A stretch of 64,000 nt of DNA from Chitinophagaceae bacterium (GTDB lineage: Bacteria; Bacteroidota; Bacteroidia; Chitinophagales; Chitinophagaceae), in the NCBI GenBank assembly GCA_016719015.1, contig JADKAZ010000007.1, positions 62,001-126,000 of the forward strand. The letters run 5' to 3'. Shown piece after piece: positions 60,579-64,000 of the stretch. Numbering within the stretch: the stretch's first letter is position 1; every line of letters starts with the position of its first letter. The position numbers and the translations under genes are program-made. The notes under the pieces were generated by a model. The model did not search any database. It was not told where the DNA came from and saw only the letters and a list, made by a program, of their open reading frames with translations.

Positions 60579-61382
60579 CTACTTATTTTTATAAGTGATT
60601 TTTCTTTTCAGCTTTTTGAGTTTTGCCCCTTTCTCATCTGTTTCGTTTCGTTCTATCCAATTACCTGTGCGATCATAAAGATTATATGTACACCTGGTAG
60701 TAGTTATATCCGGTAAACTATCTGTCATCACTATTTCAGTTACCAGGACTGGGTCCATTTTTTCATTCAATTGTATGGTTGTAGAAAAGATTTCTTTGCC
60801 ATTATTATCTTTTATAAATCCACCAACCCATATTTGTTTAGTGTAGTTGTTAATAATGGTTTCTTGTAAAATGCTATCAGGGGTAAATTTTTTCATGAGT
60901 ATAATCTTACCATAATCATTCACGGTTATCCCGGAATAGTAAAATTCCAGTTTTCCTGCGGCATCATAAATCCGGGTGTCGCCATATTTACCTGTGTGAT
61001 CTAAAGAGCCAGAAAGAGTGCTGGTTAGTTTGCCATTTTGTGTAAAGTGAATTTCTTTAGGCTTGCCATCGTTGTACCGGCTGATATATGTTTGTCCGTT
61101 TTTCTCATTGCCATTGATATCTTTATTGAACTGCCGGCTCCTGTATCCTTTATCGTCATATTCAGTAATGCTGTTACAGCAGGAGTCAGCGGTTCCCGTT
61201 TTCCCTGTGTTATCTATTTGATAAGAAGTTTCTTCTGTTTTTTTAACTTCACCAGAGAGGTTGTCAAAAAAAAGGTCATTGTAATGAGCAGTGGACTCTT
61301 TTGTTTGATTACAGGAAAAAAAGGCCGGTGTCATTAATAAGACAGTACAGGATATCGCAATTAAAGATTTATTTATTTTCAC
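60579..61382 (-). CDS. Lipoprotein with RHS/YD-like repeat segments
   Basis: The 267-residue product has a lipobox (LIAISCTVLLMTPAFFSCNQT). The mature part contains repeated short strands of the type Y-D-x-x-G-x-x-x-x (ITEYDDKGYRSRQFNKDING, TRIYDAAGKLEFYYSGITV, CTYNLYDRTGNWIERNETDE), similar to YD or YwqK-like repeats. There is no toxin domain, and it is far shorter than a true RHS protein. A surface or periplasmic structural role is possible. It ends 21 bases from the convergent DUF4197 gene. Confidence 0.8.
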   Translation of the reverse strand: MKINKSLIAISCTVLLMTPAFFSCNQTKESTAHYNDLFFDNLSGEVKKTEETSYQIDNTGKTGTADSCCNSITEYDDKGYRSRQFNKDINGNEKNGQTYISRYNDGKPKEIHFTQNGKLTSTLSGSLDHTGKYGDTRIYDAAGKLEFYYSGITVNDYGKIILMKKFTPDSILQETIINNYTKQIWVGGFIKDNNGKEIFSTTIQLNEKMDPVLVTEIVMTDSLPDITTTRCTYNLYDRTGNWIERNETDEKGAKLKKLKRKITYKNK

Positions 61383-61437
61383 AAGTTAATCTTTAATGTA
61401 AGTGACGGCAGGGCTCTTTGAACAATGCTCTTATTTG

Positions 61438-61801
61438 TTAGTTGTGGTGCCTGAAGGTTTTAAATGACAGGCTCATAGCCTGTTGTTCATTTTTCCGGGC
61501 AGCATTTCGCAATGGGATGCTGATAATAGCGGCGGCAGCCCTGCACAAATTAATACCGTGGCTGCCGTAAAATTATCATTGTCGGTTGGATCAACCACAC
61601 CACCAATATCATCACTCAGCAGCAACAGGCTGGTAACAGCCAATGCGGCACCCCCATACCTGAGGATATTAGCGGTAGTTTTTTGGTTCTTGCTTTTTTG
61701 CAGATAATCTTGCCTGGTAAGCGGAGCAGTAGTAATAGTATCTCGCTGAATGAAGAAAAGGCAATGGTTATAAAAATAATCAGTGAAACAGTTTTTTTCA
61801 T
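61438..61801 (-). pseudogene. DYLxKSKN-family small membrane protein with two frame breaks
   Basis: The ATG at 61801 gives a signal peptide ending IAFSSFS, then the frame shifts near 61744. The continuation is RDTITTAPLTRQDYLQKSKN, then QKTTANILRYGGAALAVTSLL. A second shift at the CCC/GGG run near 61539-61541 leads to AAAIISIPLRNAARKNEQQ and the family ending MSLSFKTFRHHN with a stop at 61438. Each shift is cured by one added base. The reconstructed protein is about 120 residues, matching its paralogues at 56479 and 61840. Error and true decay cannot be separated from sequence alone. Confidence 0.65.
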
Positions 61802-61839
61802 ACTAATTAGTTTTATGTATTAGCGGTGATTGGATATAA

Positions 61840-62248
61840 TTAAATGGGCAGGCGAAATGAAATGGCAGGGTACTTTATTGCTGTCATGCTTTTTGTTTGC
61901 AGAATTGGAATCCTGTCCATTTTAAAACTGATGGAAGCAGCTTTCTTCTTATTCTTTTTTGCAGCACTAAAAAACGGGATACTGGTTATTACTGCTGCGG
62001 TGCCCGTTAAAAACATAGCAGTAGCGCCACCGTTATTTACTTCTCCATCACTGCCGGCAAAATTGAATTGCGACAATCCAATTACACCAACAGTTGCCCC
62101 GCCGGCTAAAAGCACCCAGGCAGTTGTTTTCTGTTTTTACTTTTTGCAGGTAATCTTGTTTGGTCAATGCTGGAGCCGGACTACCAGGCTGACTGAAAGA
62201 AGAAAAATGCAATGGCTGAAAAAGGAAGAGAAAGATTATTTGTTTCAT
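61840..62248 (-). pseudogene. DYLxKSKN-family small membrane protein with two frame breaks
   Basis: The start gives a signal peptide (QIIFLFLFQPLHFSSFSQ) and APALTKQDYLQK, then the frame is lost in an A run (62141-62145) and regained about ten bases on, where CC seems reduced to C. The continuation reads KTTAWVLLAGGATVGVIGLS, GGATAMFLTGTAAVITSIPFF, and KKNKKKAASISFKMDR to a stop at 61840. Adding one base at each site restores KSKNQKTTAW, identical to the neighbouring paralogue. The corrected length is about 137 residues. This gene and the preceding one lie in tandem, separated by 38 bases. Confidence 0.68.
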
Positions 62249-62291
62249 GTTGCTAATTTTAAGTGTAAGGAAGACCTTTGGTTTATGTTAG

Positions 62292-62639
62292 TTATTTTTT
62301 TTTAGGAATTATTACTTCCCTGATAATATCTCCGACAGGTAAAATCGGCCTCTCCAAAGGTTTTTCTTTTTCTTTATAACTATTATACGGAAGTGGTTTT
62401 GTAACCGTGTTGTTCGGTTGATAGGGATTATAAGCAGCCGTATCGCTTCGTTCTTTTTTGCGCTTTGGCTTTTTTGTAATTTTCAGACTATCTGTTTGAG
62501 AAGCGATGGTGGGAACGGAATCTATCTTTGTTTTTGTAATGGTGTCTGTTGTTACTGCCGGAGCAACTGGTTGCACCTCCTGGGCAACTGAATGAATGGC
62601 TATTGCCGGGAACAGTATTGCTATGAGCAGCTTTTTCAA
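62292..62639 (-). CDS. Small secreted protein, proline/lysine-rich
   Basis: No family is recognised. The 115-residue product has a signal peptide (KLLIAILFPAIAIHSVAQ) followed by a low-complexity stretch of Thr, Pro, Lys and Ser (VTTDTITKTKIDSVPTIAS, KITKKPKRKKERSD) and ends PILPVGDIIREVIIPKKK. It is most likely an unstructured periplasmic or surface peptide. It is 43 bases upstream of the 62248 gene on the same strand, so it may lead the same transcript. Confidence 0.6.
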   Translation of the reverse strand: MKKLLIAILFPAIAIHSVAQEVQPVAPAVTTDTITKTKIDSVPTIASQTDSLKITKKPKRKKERSDTAAYNPYQPNNTVTKPLPYNSYKEKEKPLERPILPVGDIIREVIIPKKK

Positions 62640-63132
62640 GATGTAAGGTTTTACTAAAGATAAAAAAACTCAATTTATTCTGAAAGCGATATTTGGTATC
62701 CTGCCACTTTGAATTGGCCAAATATGTCTGTAACTTAATACCAGCATCTGCTCTTGTCCCCAACTATGATAACTGCTAAGCAGGAAAGGCTAACGGCCAA
62801 CTTCCTGACTCTTACTTAAGTACAGCTGATTAGTTTTAAAACTGAAATGGTAGTAAAAAGGACGATAATATTATTAGAGGGTATTTCTTTGAATTGCCTT
62901 GTCATCGGCCAGTATGAAACGGGAGAGGTTTTTGTAAATTAAGATTTGTCGATTCTTTTTTACTTTAAAAATCTTTGGGTTAATAAAAATAAAGTAATTT
63001 AAAGTACTTCTTAAAAGATCCTGTACGGCCAGGATTCGTTTCTATGACAACTATCAAATAGCGAAGGCTAATTTGCCAAAGCTGCATAAAGCCTTAAGTA
63101 TAACCCGATTATTTTTATAAATAAGATAATTT
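62640..63132. other. Long intergenic region, no gene seen
   Basis: This 493-base AT-rich stretch between divergent genes holds no convincing reading frame. One small hairpin, ATCCTG/CAGGAT around a six-base loop, lies at 63018-63035; it has no T-tract. Promoters for both flanking genes must lie here, but no clear TTTG/TAnnTTTG pair stood out. Confidence 0.5.
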
Positions 63133-64000
63133 ATGAAAAGAAAAAGAGGCTATTTTTTTTTATTTACGTTCATCTTTTGGGCTTGTAGTTATGCACAGAA
63201 TATTAATGTTGCATTTAATTTAATTGATAATGAGAGGATTAGAAATATTGAGTTAACTGGTATTCATATTGCTGCTAAGGATAATAAAGTATGGCTTACT
63301 ACTAATGAGAAGTTAATCAGTTTTGATGGTAGCGAATTTAGGAGTTTTAGTATCCCAGGAAAAACAAATTACAGGATACGGTCAATAATAGAAAACGACA
63401 AAGGAAATTTTTATATCTGGTTAGACAAAACTGGTTTATATGAATTTAATACGAACCATGAAGTATTCTCCCCTTTTACTATTAGTAAGGATGATTCAAT
63501 TAAGCTTAGCAAGATCAGTTTTGTGAAACTGTTTATAAGCAAAGCAGGAATAGTTTATGTGGGAGCTGAAGAAGGTGGGTATTATTGTATTGATCCAATA
63601 AAAAAAACATGTCTTTCTTTGTCTTTACCAATTTCTGATCTAACCAAAAAATTTCCTTCAACAAAACGAAACTTAAACACAGCATATTCATTTTTTGAGG
63701 ATAAATCAGATCCGGATTTATTGTGGATTGGGTCTGACCTGGCTTTATATTGTTATAATGGGAAAACAGGTCATACAGACCTGAAGTCAGATTTTGTATA
63801 TGAAGTCCGGAAAAATGAAAATGAGATTTACGGACTTAGAATATTCAGCATTGAACAATTGAATAAGGACACCTTGCTTCTTGGCACTAATGGCGGGGGC
63901 GTCGTTTTGTTTAATAAATTGAAAGACGAAAAGTCTTATAACCCTCCCCAAAAAAATATTTTAAGATATCTAATGTCAGAAATTATGTTAATTCCATTTT
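63133..64000 (+). CDS. Propeller-type regulator, N-terminal part, 3' end outside window
   Basis: A frame of 289 codons runs from the ATG at 63133 to the window edge. After a signal sequence (GYFFLFTFIFWACSYAQ) it shows two-component-regulator propeller blades: IAAKDNKVWLTTNEKLISFDG, IRSIIENDKGNFYIWLDKTGL, and LLGTNGGGVVLFNK. The layout fits the sensor half of a Reg_prop/Y_Y_Y protein, as in the complete regulator at 10724-13618. Whether the missing half is a kinase or a direct DNA-binding domain cannot be seen. Confidence 0.75.
   Translation, partial: MKRKRGYFFLFTFIFWACSYAQNINVAFNLIDNERIRNIELTGIHIAAKDNKVWLTTNEKLISFDGSEFRSFSIPGKTNYRIRSIIENDKGNFYIWLDKTGLYEFNTNHEVFSPFTISKDDSIKLSKISFVKLFISKAGIVYVGAEEGGYYCIDPIKKTCLSLSLPISDLTKKFPSTKRNLNTAYSFFEDKSDPDLLWIGSDLALYCYNGKTGHTDLKSDFVYEVRKNENEIYGLRIFSIEQLNKDTLLLGTNGGGVVLFNKLKDEKSYNPPQKNILRYLMSEIMLIPF

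Noticed and set aside
60579..61382. RHS or contact-dependent toxin
   Set aside because: The protein is only 267 residues, has no toxin or core domain and is a lipoprotein; only short YD-like strands are present.
1..64000. tRNA, rRNA, CRISPR array or insertion sequence
   Set aside because: No cloverleaf-type sequence, spaced direct repeats, transposase frame or terminal inverted repeats were found by reading; a covariance-model scan would be needed to exclude small RNAs.

Overview
The window looks like a chromosomal segment from a member of the Bacteroidota, probably Chitinophagaceae or a close relative. The indications are: two proteins with a C-terminal type IX secretion (T9SS) sorting domain; NVGIGT-type surface proteins; membrane-tethered propeller regulators of the SusR-like type; many short secreted or lipoprotein genes; TAnnTTTG-like promoter boxes; and moderately AT-rich DNA. 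I see no rRNA, tRNA, CRISPR array, prophage or insertion sequence.

Layout. 0-13.6 kb: an edge-truncated surface protein, a two-component pair, a frame-disrupted rnhB, ctaA, a membrane patatin, a lipid kinase, and fabH with two duplicated small secreted genes. 10.7-30.1 kb: a compact beta-1,3-glucan utilisation locus. A divergent membrane-bound regulator faces a plus-strand operon that encodes a large glycosidase with a barrel-like C-terminus, a repeat lipoprotein, a GH16 lipoprotein, a GH149-like phosphorylase, a GH30, an MFS transporter fused to GH17, and two more GH17 enzymes. No SusC/SusD pair is present. 30-34 kb: a hydrolase, a T9SS protein, a fibre-like protein and a methyltransferase. 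34-54 kb: mostly housekeeping and envelope genes (typA, a MORN/TPR protein, a zinc metalloprotease, a CDGSH protein, meaB, an O-antigen ligase-like protein, a GT2, a Lon-N domain protein, coaX, an outer-membrane protein, lptC, an aldo/keto reductase, an SDR, a SET protein, lysS). 54-63 kb: accessory small envelope genes, including an operon preceded by two palindromic Crp/Fnr-like sites and a tandem DUF4197 pair. 63.1 kb to the end: the start of a second propeller regulator.

How the glucan genes fit together (inference from families and location signals): the surface glycosidase, repeat lipoprotein and GH16 would bind and cut a laminarin-like glucan; GH30 would trim side branches in the periplasm; the MFS part of the fusion would import oligosaccharides directly onto its own cytoplasmic GH17 domain; and two soluble GH17 enzymes plus the phosphorylase would finish degradation, giving glucose and glucose-1-phosphate.

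Sequence quality. Single-base losses, mostly in homopolymers, break rnhB and three members of one small-protein family. A block at 51985-52081 made almost only of long homopolymers ends a SET-domain gene. These may be assembly errors. One of the breaks, however, sits on a textbook A_AAA_AAG slippery heptamer followed by a stem-loop and deserves a direct test.
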